Assembly: GCA_030789695.1 (NCBI GenBank)
Contig: CM061142.1
Location: 285,202,165-285,266,164, forward strand
Length of the DNA stretch: 64,000 bases
Source of the DNA: Scilla litardierei
Taxonomy: Eukaryota > Streptophyta > Magnoliopsida > Asparagales > Asparagaceae
Direction: 5' to 3'
Position numbers and translations under genes: made by a program. The number at the start of each line of letters is the position of its first letter. Within the stretch, counting starts at the first letter, position 1. Positions 22,775 to 33,140 of this stretch are shown here, one piece after another. The notes beneath the pieces are model-generated. The model was not told the origin of the DNA. It saw only the letters and a list, made by a program, of their open reading frames with translations, and made no database searches.

Positions 22775-22821
22775 TGTTGGTGTGGTTTGCTTCTTCGTGG
22801 GACGGTCTCTCGTTCCCACAG

Positions 22822-22831
22822 ACGGCGCCAG
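22822..22831 (-). other. Primer binding site of the Tat-type element
   Basis: On the minus strand, two bases after the 5' LTR, the sequence is TGGCGCCGTCTGTGGGAACG. This start is standard for Tat-type elements. The exact tRNA was not assigned here. Confidence 0.8.
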
Positions 22832-22832
22832 A

Positions 22833-23794
22833 TGTTTCAGAGTGTTTTCTCACTACAAAGCGTTGACCGTGGAGAACCCGGTCAACGTGGTCAAGGGGCC
22901 CGCTTTGGGTCCCTCGGGGGCTTCGAATCGGTGCTGAAGGGGCGAGGTGTAGCCTCGGCCCTGGTTGAGACGCTCGGCCTCGGACAGGTGTGCTCGACCT
23001 CGGCTGGAAGGGGGACGAGGGGTAGCCTCAGTCGCCCGGGTAGATGCACGGCCAACGGGTGGCGAGGGTGAGTCTCGGACCCGATTAGGACGCTCGGCCT
23101 CGGAATGACGTGCTCGGCCACGGCAGGCTGACGGTGAGGGGAAGCCTCACTGTCCGGTTGATCGAATGGTCAGAGAGGGGCGAGGGGTAGCCTCGGCCCG
23201 TTGATCTGTTGTCCACCTGCGCAGACGAGAACGCTCGTCAGGGGGCCGGACCTTGGTTCCAGCCAAATCCCCTCCGATGCCTAAGTCAGATAGAGATCTG
23301 AGAAAGGAGGCCCGGCGGAGACGGTCCGACTCGTGAGGAGATCGTAACGGCGTCTCTCGACGCGAGCGGGGGAGGAAGGAGATGAATTGGGGGAACGAGG
23401 TCGTTGATGGAGTACCTTAGGTTTTGTTACCTGAGATGCGGTCCCTTTCTTCGTCGTCTTCCTGGCCCTTTTGTAGAGCTCCCGCGTGATTGCCTCTGAC
23501 CCACGTCCCACGTCCGCCATTGATCGTGCCCCATCAGTCCCCCCTCGCCGCCGCTCTCTCCGCCATGCCAGCACCTCCCCATTATCGCTATTTAGTGGTA
23601 GCGCGTCCGGGGGAGTGGTTTTCGCAGGAGTGGGCGAGCGACCAACGGGTTATTGGGGCTGGGTCGGATCGACGTTCGAGAAGGTCCCTTGTAGGGCCTT
23701 TGTCGAATGGGCTTTAAGGACGCAGATGGGCTTTTGGCCAGTAGTCGGGCTCCTGGGCTCGTTCTTTACGGGTCTCGGTCAAATAGGCGTAACA
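22833..23794 (-). repeat. 5' LTR of the Tat-type element
   Basis: 962 bp, complete, with plus-sense ends TGTTTCAGAGTG and GGCGTAACA. Nearly identical to the 16187 copy. Followed at once by the right copy of the 253-bp duplication. Confidence 0.92.
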
Positions 23795-24047
23795 CCCTCT
23801 TTAATGGCCGAAGCTTTGGATTGCCATTCGGGAGCGAGGGATCTAAGGATCTTGCATACGTGATCCTCCTGTGTATACTTCTTTCACAATCCCGCAAGTA
23901 TGTTGATGATCTCCGTAAATCTCGTGTACATCTCTGTTATGTTCTCGCCTTTATCCATCATAAATTGGTCATGCATGCCAACATAAAGAGAAGATTTTGA
24001 TGATTTAACTTTTTGGCTACCTTCATACGTTACCTCAAGGATCTTCA
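23795..24047. repeat. 253-bp direct repeat flanking the Tat-type element, right copy
   Basis: Partner of 15938-16190 with two mismatches. It encodes, on the minus strand, part of the host gag (GMHDQFMMDKGENITEMYTRF). Downstream the host gag continues without a break into 24048-24345. Confidence 0.9.
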
Positions 24048-24345
24048 ATATTTGGTGCACGGAGGTAGACATGGAGATGCGATTGTACTCAGTTGTGTCA
24101 AGGCCGCAATATAAAATGGACATCGCCTTGGCGTTTAGAGACACTTTATCCGTCTCCTTCTTGGTCAACTTTTTTTCCTCAAGAGTGGGTACTTCATAAG
24201 AATCCTCCACCATTTTCCATAGCTCATAGGAGATAGAGAGAATGTACATTCGCATACGATTCTTCCAATATCCATAATTTGATCCGTTGCGAAGTGGTGG
24301 TCGGGTGGAAGATTGTCCTTCAGGGAATCGATCAGTTGGTACCAT
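24048..24345 (-). pseudogene. Sirevirus-type gag, N-terminal part
   Basis: The minus-strand frame starts at 24345 (MVPTDRFPEGQSS) with the copia gag signature NGSNYGYWKNRMRMYILS, then WKMVEDSYEVPT and CGLDTTEYNRISM. It stays open into the 253-bp repeat (down to 23884), where a stop follows NILAGL. The start is close behind the PBS, as usual. The gene is split by the Tat-type and TR-GAG insertions. Confidence 0.85.
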
Positions 24346-24353
24346 CTAGTAAC

Positions 24354-24369
24354 CTTACTTTGATACCAA
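24354..24369 (-). other. Degenerate tRNA-iMet primer binding site of the Sirevirus-type element
   Basis: On the minus strand the 5' LTR end CCAACA is followed by CTTGGTATCAAAGTAA. Compared with the usual TGGTATCAGAGC it has changes in the second half. Position and the TGGTATCA core support the call. Confidence 0.75.
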
Positions 24370-24370
24370 G

Positions 24371-25056
24371 TGTTGGAACCTGAGATGGCATAGAGAACAC
24401 TAGAGGGGGTGAATAATGTTTATAAAAATTAAAATTCCTCTAAAAATCTCCCTTGAATTAATAAAGAGTTCCCTAGTATTAATCCAAATCAACACAAAAT
24501 AATACTTGCAAAAATAAAGTTAAGCAGTAGAAATTAAGTGCAAGTAAATAACAATTGCAAAGACCACAATGTATTCGGGTTTCCCACTCCCGGGTAGTCT
24601 AGTCCCCGAAACGCTTGTCGGACTTTAATCCACTATTTTCGGTAAATAGTACAAACCACCTCACGCTAAGAGGATTTGCAACCTCTTGCTTACAACAAGT
24701 ATTTTTCCTTGCCTCACAAGACGAGTACTTTTCCTTGACTCGCAAGCCAAGGACATTCACAACACACTACACCCAAGAGAGAAAAATACTAACAATGCTT
24801 TTGTAGGATTACCTATAACCTTTTCAATTTGAAGCCCAAGTGTTGAAGTATAGCTATAGGATGATCATGATCTCAAAGATAAGAAATTTTGAAGCTTTTG
24901 GAGATCAAGAAAATAAGGTCAAAAAATATTTGAAAAGCAATTTAAAATATAGTTAAGAGAAGATTTTGAGAGCATGAGAAAGAACTTTGAAAAACCTTTT
25001 GAAACAATAATTTTAGATGAAAAATCTTCTTGTATGAAACCCAAGATCAATCCCTC
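24371..25056 (-). repeat. 5' LTR of the Sirevirus-type element, part 1
   Basis: Matches 3966 to about 4656 of the 3' LTR. It stops at CCCTC, the target duplication of the inserted copia element, and resumes at 31852 directly at the LTR's TATA box (TATTTATAAATA). Confidence 0.88.
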
Positions 25057-25175
25057 TGTTATGAATATGCCCATGAGGCCCATTGGGTATCCAACCCACT
25101 ATTGAAAGCTATAAATATGAGGGTAGGCGGCTCTTAACCCTCTACACCTATTTCCCTACTTTTCCCTTCACAACA
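25057..25175 (+). repeat. 5' LTR of the copia element
   Basis: 119 bp, TGTTATGAATATG...CTTCACAACA. A TATA box (CTATAAATAT) is at 25110-25119. Unusually short for an LTR, but the partner copy, TSD and PPT confirm it. The sequence after it, CGTTATCAGCACGATCACG, is the PBS position; the tRNA was not assigned. Confidence 0.92.
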
Positions 25176-26731
25176 CGTTATCAGCACGATCACGCTCGTT
25201 GGAGAAGGCGGCGGCTCGCGAGGAAGGAGATCCATCAATCGCTCAGATTCAAGAAGATCGTAATCTTCTCAACGGGGAGCGAAAAGGGCATCCTTCACCA
25301 ACCGTCGACTAGATTCCCTTGTCAAATCTAGAGGTAAAAATCAAAACTTTTTAGATCTAAAACTTGCGTTTCACGTAGATATGCATGATTTAAGATCAAA
25401 AAGTTTTGATAACACGGTAAAAATCTTTTTTTATTTAGATCCACATGTCTAAAAACAATAAAAATCAGTTTTTTAGATATCTAAATGCTTGAAAAATCCG
25501 TTTTTTACCCCCCGACTTTGATCCATACTCCGTACGCCCGAAGGGCGAAACGGCGGCGCTTCGCAAGCGCCGCCGGCGGCCAAAACACCGCGACCTGAAG
25601 CTGCGGCCAGCAACCGTGACCTGAAGCCGCGGCCAGCAACCGTGGCCTCAGGCCGCGGACTGCAGCCGCGGCCTGAAGCTGCGGCGGCCGCGGCCCTGTG
25701 CCACGGCCCCCTGTGCCGCGGCCTACAGGCCGCGACGGCCGCGGCCCCCCTGTGCCCTGCCGCTGCGGCGGCTGGCCCCGTCGACGCTACGGCTGGCCGC
25801 GCAAGGTGCGGCCGCCGTGGCGGTGGCGGGCCGCGGGCCCCCTAGGGTTTTTCGGAAACCCTAGCCCTAAACGGACCAATTTTTCGGGGGAGGCCCAATT
25901 AACCCTAATGGGTTGTTTTCATGGCCCATAAAGCCTGAAAATTAGCCCATTTACACAAATAATTTTTCTTTTTTATTCTTGGCCCTAAAAGCCCAAAATA
26001 ATTAAAGAAACTTTATTTAAAAGGGTTTAAAGCGGTAAACAAAACATTAAAAATATGGATCAAATGTAAAAAGTTTTTTCAAAAATAATTTTATCACGTC
26101 ACACACTATTTAGATTATTTAATTAATCTTTACATGCATGTGATATGATTATCTGCGTGATTGTATATTTTCCATATATTATCTGCGTGGATGTGCGATT
26201 AGGCTATGTTTTTAGGGATCAGCCAGGTTTCCGACACCTTTAATTTCCTGTAATTTTTTCCTTTCTTTTGAGAGAAATATGTAAGTGAGGATATAAATGT
26301 AAAAAGAAGACCGGCGGACACCAAAAAGGAGCTGAAGGCGTATGCACAAAGATGAAAGGGGCTTCTCTCTGAAGTTCCCGAGTTGTACTTATTCTTTCAT
26401 GCAAATTTTGATGTAATTTCGGACTGTCTTTTTCTTTTCGGTGTCGGCTGGCTGATCCCCATAGTCCTAAGTTATTTTTTCATTGCTTATACATTAATTG
26501 CGTGGATGTTAACTATTTTCATTCCATGTTATTGTTACAATGAAACTGTCAAAAAGCATGCGTGGATGTTAATCTCTTTTAATTATTCACGTTATGAAAC
26601 CGTCAAAAAGCATGCATGGATGTTAAAATTTTCTTTAAATTCATGTTATGACAATGCTTAAAATACATGTGTGGATGTCTATTTTTATTCAGTTTAATGA
26701 TCCATGCTGTTTTATATTGCTAGATCATTCT
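25176..26731 (+). other. Leader of the copia element with GC-rich and tandem segments
   Basis: 1.55 kb before gag. At 25540-25860 is a very GC-rich block packed with GGCCGCGGCC-type palindromes and repeats of CAGCAACCGTGACCTGAAG. At 26490-26690 the phrase CATGCGTGGATGTTAA recurs about every 60 bp (26500, 26560, 26614, 26670) with decay. No real ORF is seen. Confidence 0.6.
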
Positions 26732-27754
26732 ATGGCCAGACTTGCGAATGTCGACTTTTCGGTCCTGAAGGCCGATGGGTCAAACTACCTGAGTTGGCAG
26801 TTGGACCTGAAGTTCCATCTGCGCTCTCATGGTTTCAGTCTCACACCGACTGAGAAGGCAACAACAAGTACTGCCTCAGCCGACAAGGATGCTTCTAAAG
26901 AAGCACCTCATACTGAGGAAGTTTCCGATATCCTAAAGGCGAAAGCCATTATCTATATCAGGAAACATTTAGACTCGACCCTGAAGGACGAGTACCTTAC
27001 TGTAGAGGATCCTTACGAGTTGTGGGACGCACTCGAGGAGAGGTACATGCATCAGAGGGATGTCATACTCCCCCATGTGCAGTACGAGTGGACTCACCTC
27101 CGCATACAGGATTACAAATCCGTAGCGGAGTACAACTCATCACTCTTCTGTATCACCTCACGCCTGAAGTTGGGTGGTGAAACGGTGACGGAGAAAATGT
27201 TGCTGAAAAATACGTTCACGTCTTTCCACGAGAAGGACATGATCCTTATGCAATAATACCATGAGAGGAAGTTCACGAAGTACTCTAATCTGCTTTCATG
27301 CCTGCTTATGGCTGAACAGAACAGAGACCTGTTGGTTGTCACTCACAACCTGCGCCCTCCTGGCTCCGCTCCACTGCCACCTCCTGCAGAGGCACACTTC
27401 CAGTCTTCCCAGAAGAAGAAGATGGACAAAAAAGCAAAATTCCAGAAATGGAAAGAACAGAAGCAGCGGAAGAAGGCCACTCCCCCAGCTCCTCCTCAGA
27501 ACCAAAAGTTCGTGGAAAAGAAGCAAAAGAGGATGTCCAACAAAGGTGACACTCCCAAGAAAGACTAGGAGGATAAGTGCTCCAAATGCGGAATGACAGG
27601 CCACTGGTCCAGAATCTGCCGCACCCAGAAACACCTCCAGGACCTCTACCAGGCAAGCCTCAAGCCTCGAGCTGAGACAAACCTGATTGAGAGCGCAGCT
27701 TTGCCAGAGACCTCATGGACTCCTGAAGATTTCATGGGAGATGACACTCTCTAG
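26732..27754 (+). pseudogene. Copia gag with two in-frame stops
   Basis: Starts MARLANVDFSVLKADGSNY, followed by LSWQLDLKFHLRSHG, the usual copia gag N-terminus. The core includes YELWDALEERYMHQRDVILP and RIQDYKSVAEYNSSLF. A TAA at 27254 interrupts MQ-YHERKF and a TAG at 27566 precedes the zinc knuckle CSKCGMTGHWSRIC (27578-27619), which keeps CX2CX4HX4C. The frame ends at 27752. Apart from the two nonsense changes the frame is intact. Confidence 0.88.
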
Positions 27755-27914
27755 TTATGGACCATTTTTATATGCTAGCAATGTATCTTCCTTTTATGCA
27801 TAGTACCTAGTTTTTATTCCATGTCAAAACATTTTCTTTGAGCATTTTTAAATGGAAGTAGATCTTTTCTTTTTCATATTATTTACTGCCTGAATGTCTT
27901 TCTTTTAGAGAGAT

Positions 27915-29546
27915 ATGGAATCAAATTGCCTAGTGGACAGTGCATCGACGCACTCGATCCTTCAAAACATAGACTACTTCACGAGCATAAGTAGCTACTC
28001 TGGTCTACTGAGAACAATCTCAGGACCAGCTAACATAATCGAAGGATCAGGGGAAGCAATCATATTGCTCCCCGGTAACACACAAATCACACTTAAAAAT
28101 GCGTTATACTCCCCTAAATCTATCCGAAACCTCCTAAGCTTTAAAGACATCCGTTTAAACGGATATCACTTAAAGACGGTCGAGGAAGATAAAAGGGAAT
28201 ACTTGCTTGTAACGTCTCTTACAAATGGTTCAAAAACCATTGTGGAACGTTTCAAGGGACTCCCCTCAGGACTCTACCAAACAAGTATACAAACTCCAGA
28301 AACATCCATGGCGGAGCACCTGCAGTGTCCCCAAACACCAGAATTCCAACTCTGGCACAGTAGACTGGGACACCCTGGATCTGTTATGATGTACCGCACC
28401 ATAAAAAGCTCCAGGGGTATAGACTTGAAGAACCTGAAGATTCTTCAAAAAGGCAAATTCCCATGTCCACCCTGTTACAAGGGTAAACTGATTACAAGAC
28501 CCTCTCCATTGAAAGTGGACGTGGAGTCTCCAAGCTTTCTGGAAAGAATCCACGGAGACATTTGTGGGCCAATACACCCATCAAGTGGTCCGTTCAGGTA
28601 CTTTATGGTCCTGATAGACGCATCTACTAAGTGGTCACATGTGTGTCTACTGTCCACCCGTAACCTAGCACTGTCTAAGATTTTAGCTCAGATAATTAAG
28701 TTACGGGCCCACTTCCCCGACTACCAGATAAAGAAACTTCGTCTGGACAATGCGGGGGAGTTTACGTCACAAGTCTTTCTATACTATTGCCAAGCTCAGG
28801 GAATTGAAGTCGAACATTCTGTAGCTCATGTTCACACCCAAAACAGGTTAGCAGAATCTCTAATTAAGAGACTGCAATGGATTGCTCGTCCATTATTACT
28901 TCAATCCCAGCTGCCAGTGAATGCATGGGGTCATGCAATTTTGCATGCTGCATCTTTAATAAAATTAAGACCCTCTGGAGGTCAGTCATCTTCTCCAATG
29001 CAACTAGCACTTGGAGCCCCACCAATTGTCTCACACTTGAGAATATTTGGTTGTGTAATATACGTCCCCATAGCACCATCACAAAGGACAAAGATGGGTC
29101 CACAACGTCGCCTAGGTATTTATGTTGGGTTTGACACCCCCTCCATAATTAGATTCCTAGAACCCCTTACGGGAGACGTTTTCAAGGCACGTCTAGAAGA
29201 CTGTGAATTCGATGAAACATCGTTTCCAAGACTAGGCTCACAGACAAAGAAGCCCGAAGCTTCAGACTGTATCACTTGGGATACAAAGACATTATGTCAC
29301 TTTGATCCGCCCACAAGCCAAGGTGAGGAGGAGGTCCTGAAGATTCTCCACATCCAAAACACTGTCCATCTCTTGTCGGACAAATTTACTGACAACCAGA
29401 AGATTGTCAAATCACACGTCCCTGCTGTTAACACTCCAGCTAGGATTGACATACCACAAAATGGATGCAACCCGCCTGCAGCAGAAATGGTTGGACCTCT
29501 CAAAAAGAGAGGGCGACCACCGGGATCCAAGGACCAAGTCCCTTGA
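27915..29546 (+). CDS. Copia protease and integrase part of pol, open frame
   Basis: 543 residues. The protease signature is CLVDSASTHSIL; DSA replaces the common DSG or DTG. The pre-integrase zinc-binding domain follows (LWHSRLGHPGSVMMYRT with CPPCYKGK). The integrase core has HGDICGPIHPSSG, LRLDNAGEFTS and the glutamate in NRLAESLIKR, so D, D and E are all present. The IN C-terminal part carries GRRLG-type words and ends in RGRPPGSKDQVP. The TGA at 29544 is an in-frame nonsense change (RT follows in the same frame), so this is only the first part of a broken polyprotein. It is in a different frame from gag. Confidence 0.88.
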   Translation: MESNCLVDSASTHSILQNIDYFTSISSYSGLLRTISGPANIIEGSGEAIILLPGNTQITLKNALYSPKSIRNLLSFKDIRLNGYHLKTVEEDKREYLLVTSLTNGSKTIVERFKGLPSGLYQTSIQTPETSMAEHLQCPQTPEFQLWHSRLGHPGSVMMYRTIKSSRGIDLKNLKILQKGKFPCPPCYKGKLITRPSPLKVDVESPSFLERIHGDICGPIHPSSGPFRYFMVLIDASTKWSHVCLLSTRNLALSKILAQIIKLRAHFPDYQIKKLRLDNAGEFTSQVFLYYCQAQGIEVEHSVAHVHTQNRLAESLIKRLQWIARPLLLQSQLPVNAWGHAILHAASLIKLRPSGGQSSSPMQLALGAPPIVSHLRIFGCVIYVPIAPSQRTKMGPQRRLGIYVGFDTPSIIRFLEPLTGDVFKARLEDCEFDETSFPRLGSQTKKPEASDCITWDTKTLCHFDPPTSQGEEEVLKILHIQNTVHLLSDKFTDNQKIVKSHVPAVNTPARIDIPQNGCNPPAAEMVGPLKKRGRPPGSKDQVP

Positions 29547-31420
29547 AAGAGTAGGACCCTTGGCAATGGTAAACAAATACCACCACAGGATGCTACTATA
29601 AGCCCTGCTACCCCATCTCTCCCAAACTCTCATGAAGAGGAAAACCCTGGAGAAAATGAAGTTTCGATACACTATGTACGAACTGGGGAGTATTGGGACA
29701 GAAAGAGCACAACCATAGATGACACATTTGCGTGTAATATTGCCATTAACGTCGCGTACTGTGATGATGATATTGAACCACGCTCTCTGACAGAATGTCA
29801 AAGCAGAGATGATTGGCCAAAGTGGAAAGCGGCAATAGGGGTGGAGTTGGATTCACTCACCAAACGCAAGGTCTTCGGACCCATAGTCTAGACACCAAAA
29901 GGTGTAAAACCTGTGGGTTATAAATTGGTATTTGTTAGAAAACGAAATGAACAGAATGAGATCGTTCGCTACAAAGCAAGGCTTGTAGCGCAGGGTTTTA
30001 TCCAACGTCCATGGGTGGATTTTGAAGCCACATACTCCCCGGTCATGGACGCGATCACCTTCCGATTCCTCATTGGCTTAACAGCCCAAGAGGGTTTAGA
30101 TATGTAGCTTATGGACGTGGTTACTGCATACCTATATGGCAACCTAGACCAAGACATCTATATGAGATTGCCTGACAGTTATTCTTTGCCTGCAGCACTA
30201 AAAGAGAGAGAACGTGACATCTACTCAGTGAAACTGCAAAGATCATAATATGGTCTAAAACAATCTGGAAGGATGTGGTATAACAGACTGAGCGATTTCC
30301 TTGTAAAACAAGGATTCACAAACGACCCAGTCTGTCCTTGCATCTTTATAAGAGCAAAGGCAATAGGATCTGTCATCATAACCGTCTATGTGGACGACTT
30401 GAACCTCATCGAATCTCCTGAAGAGATCGCAGAGATTTCTAGAAGCTTGACAGAAACCTTCGAGATGAAAGACCTCGGAAAGTCAAAATTCTGTTTAGGT
30501 CTTCAAATAGAGCATCTTAACGATGGGATCCTGTTACATCAGTCAACTTACACATCGAACTTATTAAAAAAGTTTCAGATGGATAAGTGCCACCCCCTCA
30601 GCACTCCAATGGTCGTCAGATCATTGGACGTACATAAAGACCCCTTCCGGCCGCTGGAAGAGGGGGAGGACGTACTAGGCCCCGAAGTGCCTTATCTAAG
30701 TGCTATCGGTGCACTCCTTTACCTGGCTAACTGCACTCGCCCTAACATAGCATTTGCAGTCAACTTACTAGCCAGATATATCGATGCACCTACACAGCGG
30801 CACTGGGCCGGAGTTAAGCATCTTCTGCGCTACCTCCATGGGTCCATAGACTTAGGTCTATTCTATAGGAAAGGGGCATCAACTGGTTTAGTTGGTTATG
30901 CTGATGCAGGTTACAGGTCCGATCATCATACAGAGAAGTCTCAGACAGGATACATATTTACTTATGGCGGCACAGCCATATCCTGGAGATCTGTAAAGCA
31001 GACCATGATGACCGTCTCATCCACTCACTCAGAGCTCCTAGCGATCCACGAAGCAAGCAAGGAGAGTTTCTGGCTACGCTCTGTGATCTAGCACATACTC
31101 ACCTCCACCGGCCTGATGACCGGCGTCCTTGCGCCTACTCCACTTCATGAAGACATTGCAGCATGTATAGCCCAGCTACAGGACGGCTACATCAAAGGTG
31201 ACAAGACGAAGCATATCTCCTCCAAGTTCTTCTGGACGCACGACCTTCAGAAGCAGAAATAGATTGAGGTACAGAAGATCCAATCATGTAATAACTTGGC
31301 GGATTTGTTTACCAAATCCCTGCATACTAGTATCTTTGAGAAACTTGTATATGGGATTGGGATGAGGAGAGTGAGGAAATGTAAACCGGGTCAGGATGAG
31401 AGGACTATGAACTCATAGGT
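29547..31420 (+). pseudogene. Copia reverse transcriptase and RNase H with in-frame stops
   Basis: Same frame as the protease-integrase part. RT blocks are in order: VFVRKRNEQNEIVRYKARLV, ATYSPVMDAITFR, QSGRMWYNRLSDFL, the catalytic YVDDL at 30387-30401, and FCLGLQIEHLNDGILLHQ. RNase H reads DAGYRSDHHTEKSQTGYIF and VSSTHSELLAIHEASKE; the tail holds NLADLFTKSLHTSIFEKL. In-frame stops lie at 29889, 30105, 30246, 31089 and near 31260. Three of them (29889, 30105, 31089) replace codons that are glutamine in relatives, fitting CAG to TAG. Confidence 0.88.
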
Positions 31421-31727
31421 ACATATGAGACTGATGTATAGATTCATAGGAAATCTGCAAGCCTGAAGCTTGGTCAGATGAGGGGGAGTCAACTGCAGAG
31501 TTGTACTCTTTTCCCTTGGCTACTGGTTTTTTCCCACTGGGTTTTCCGTAGTCAAGGTTTTGACGAGGCAATCTCGTTGGTTTTGGATCCTGAAGTATCC
31601 ACCCCTAAACACATCCCTAAAACAGGAGAAGTTATGGATTAACTGTTCTTTCTTTAACAAGGCAGTTATCCTAACTCGGATCTTGAAGAATCCACCTCTT
31701 ATTCAATATTGGTTGGATAAGAGGAAG
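31421..31727 (+). other. 3' untranslated region and polypurine tract of the copia element
   Basis: Contains AGATGAGGGGGAG at 31477-31489 and the final PPT GATAAGAGGAAG at 31716-31727, directly before the 3' LTR. Phrases such as TTTTTCCCACTGGGTTTTCC are common in copia 3' regions of this kind. Confidence 0.7.
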
Positions 31728-31846
31728 TCTTATGAATAGGCCCATGAGGCCCATTGGGTATCCAGCCCACTATTGAAAGCTATAAATATAAGGGTAGGGG
31801 ACTCTTAACCCTCTACACCTATTTCCCTTCATTTCCCTTCACAACA
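31728..31846 (+). repeat. 3' LTR of the copia element
   Basis: 119 bp, starting TCTTATGAATAGG (the first TG has become TC) and ending CTTCACAACA, followed by the TSD CCCTC. Confidence 0.9.
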
Positions 31847-31851
31847 CCCTC

Positions 31852-32615
31852 TATTTATAAATATGATAATCATTTTAAAAAATATTTCAAAAATACATCA
31901 ATTAAGGAGATTTGAAATTTGAAATTCAAATTGTTTCCAAAAGACTTTTCCAACATTTAAATGCATTTAAACAAGGATACTTTTGAAAATAATTTCAAAT
32001 TCATTTCAAAAATATTTCCAAAATATGTTTTCATTAATCAAGGAGACTTTTGAAAAAACATGTCATTTATTTCAAACATATTTTCAAAATATTTCTCCAA
32101 TAGCTATATGCAATAATTAAAATGATTTTGAAAATCTAGCCGTTTGACCCATATGTCAGTAGACAACTGGTAGTCGACAATCACAAAAAGGTAATCGACT
32201 ACCAGAGACTTCCTAGTATGGGCTTTGGGCTCGAAAACTTGGGAAAAAAATATTTAAAACATTTTAAATCATTTTTGGCATAATTCTAAGTGTGTGTAGG
32301 CTTAATCAAAAAGGCCTTAACACATTCCTAAGACTCAAATAAAAGTAAAAATTAAATATTATATTTTAGCTTGCAATTCTTCTTGTTGACTTCATTTGAA
32401 CTTGACTTGATTTGTTCCTTGCATATTTTCTCCTAGCCTTCTTTGATTTGTTTGCTCCATCACATTTGAGCTCCCTTAATTTGAGCTCCCTTCATTCATG
32501 GCTCTCATTTGTGCAATGCATCTTTGCTTCATAAACTATATTAAAAATATATTTTCTGCACAGAAACTCAATGAAAATATTAGTTGCATAATATGTTGAT
32601 CATCATCAAAATAAC
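31852..32615 (-). repeat. 5' LTR of the Sirevirus-type element, part 2 (end missing)
   Basis: Continues the LTR to CATCATCAAAATAACC at 32615, which matches 5402-5417 of the 3' LTR. The final 35 bp up to CCAACA are missing and unrelated sequence follows. It includes the 68-bp repeats and the TAGTCGACTAC palindromes near 32170-32205. Confidence 0.85.
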
Positions 32616-33140
32616 CTCATTTAAATCAGACACCTGGAGTTCACCAGTCAGGCATCTGAAAAAATGTTTAGACATCTGACCAATGCACTTCAAATAGATG
32701 AAAAAAGGCTGTGTTTTATACCTGATATTATACAGACACACCAGATGTCTGGGAGTCCTCCACCAGATGTCTGGTCCTGGACCAAAAACACAAGAGTGTT
32801 TTGGATAAGGAACCAAATGGGATGTGTTTTAAGGAGATTCTATGATACTCTAAGATGGAAAATGATGCATGCGAATGTGTGTGCATCTATTAATGGCTTA
32901 CAAATATTCTATAAAAGGAAAGCAAAAATACATGAAGAAGAATAAAAATACACTTGAAGTCTTATATATTCATGCAATGCTTTTGCACCATATCCTTGAA
33001 TCCATCATCCCATCACATATTGCTTTATCTCCATCAGGATAATCAATAATTAATCTGAGATTTAAAATATGTAGAGTCATTAGTAATAACATAATGTGGT
33101 GATCATAAACAATATTGGGCTTAAGGGCCAATGTCCAACA
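32616..33140 (-). repeat. LTR fragment of an older Sirevirus-type copia
   Basis: On the minus strand it starts TGTTGGACATTGGCCC at 33140, a typical Sirevirus LTR start, and continues with TTACTAATGACTCT as in the LTR at 1510. At 32625-32775 are repeated near-palindromes of CAGACATCTGG. It is cut at 32615 by the larger Sirevirus-type element. Decayed copia RNase H lies directly on its other side, so it is probably the 3' LTR of that relic. Confidence 0.7.

Larger units (their letters stand above)
16187..23794 (-). mobile_element. Non-autonomous Tat-type Ty3/gypsy element with gag, 90-bp array and antisense gene
   Basis: LTRs at 16187-17145 and 22833-23794 flank 5.7 kb. On the minus strand the order is 5' LTR, PBS TGGCGCCGTC, gag, 90-bp tandem repeats, then a gene on the opposite strand, PPT and 3' LTR. 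Protease, RT, RNase H and integrase are absent. Tat-lineage elements (RIRE2, Grande, Ogre relatives) are known for an antisense ORF between pol and the 3' LTR and for tandem repeats in that region. The LTRs are almost identical, so insertion is recent. The left LTR lacks its first three bases (TGT). Confidence 0.88.
25057..31846 (+). mobile_element. Ty1/copia element with 119-bp LTRs, TSD CCCTC
   Basis: Complete structure: LTRs at 25057-25175 and 31728-31846, TSD CCCTC at 25052-25056 and 31847-31851, a 1.5-kb leader, gag, protease-integrase, RT-RNase H and PPT. The coding part is interrupted by in-frame stops, and the two LTRs differ at about eight of 119 positions, so this is an old copy. 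It lies in the 5' LTR of the Sirevirus-type element, opposite in direction. Confidence 0.93.
3966..32615 (-). mobile_element. Sirevirus-type Ty1/copia element, gag only, split by three nested insertions
   Basis: The left (3') LTR is 3966-5452 and the right (5') LTR is in two pieces, 24371-25056 and 31852-32615. Between them, once the nested elements are removed, only about 2 kb of internal sequence remains. It holds a decayed gag with the long Sirevirus-style C-terminal coiled coil. There is no protease, integrase, RT or RNase H anywhere in it, so it was probably non-autonomous. A degenerate tRNA-iMet PBS is at the right and a CTCCCCCTTTTTGATGATGA-type PPT at the left. The right LTR lacks its last roughly 35 bp, so no TSD can be read. 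Confidence 0.8.

Noticed and set aside
22371..22853. ORF of 160 residues on the minus strand and others overlapping gag
   Set aside because: Frame shadows of the arginine/serine-rich gag segment.
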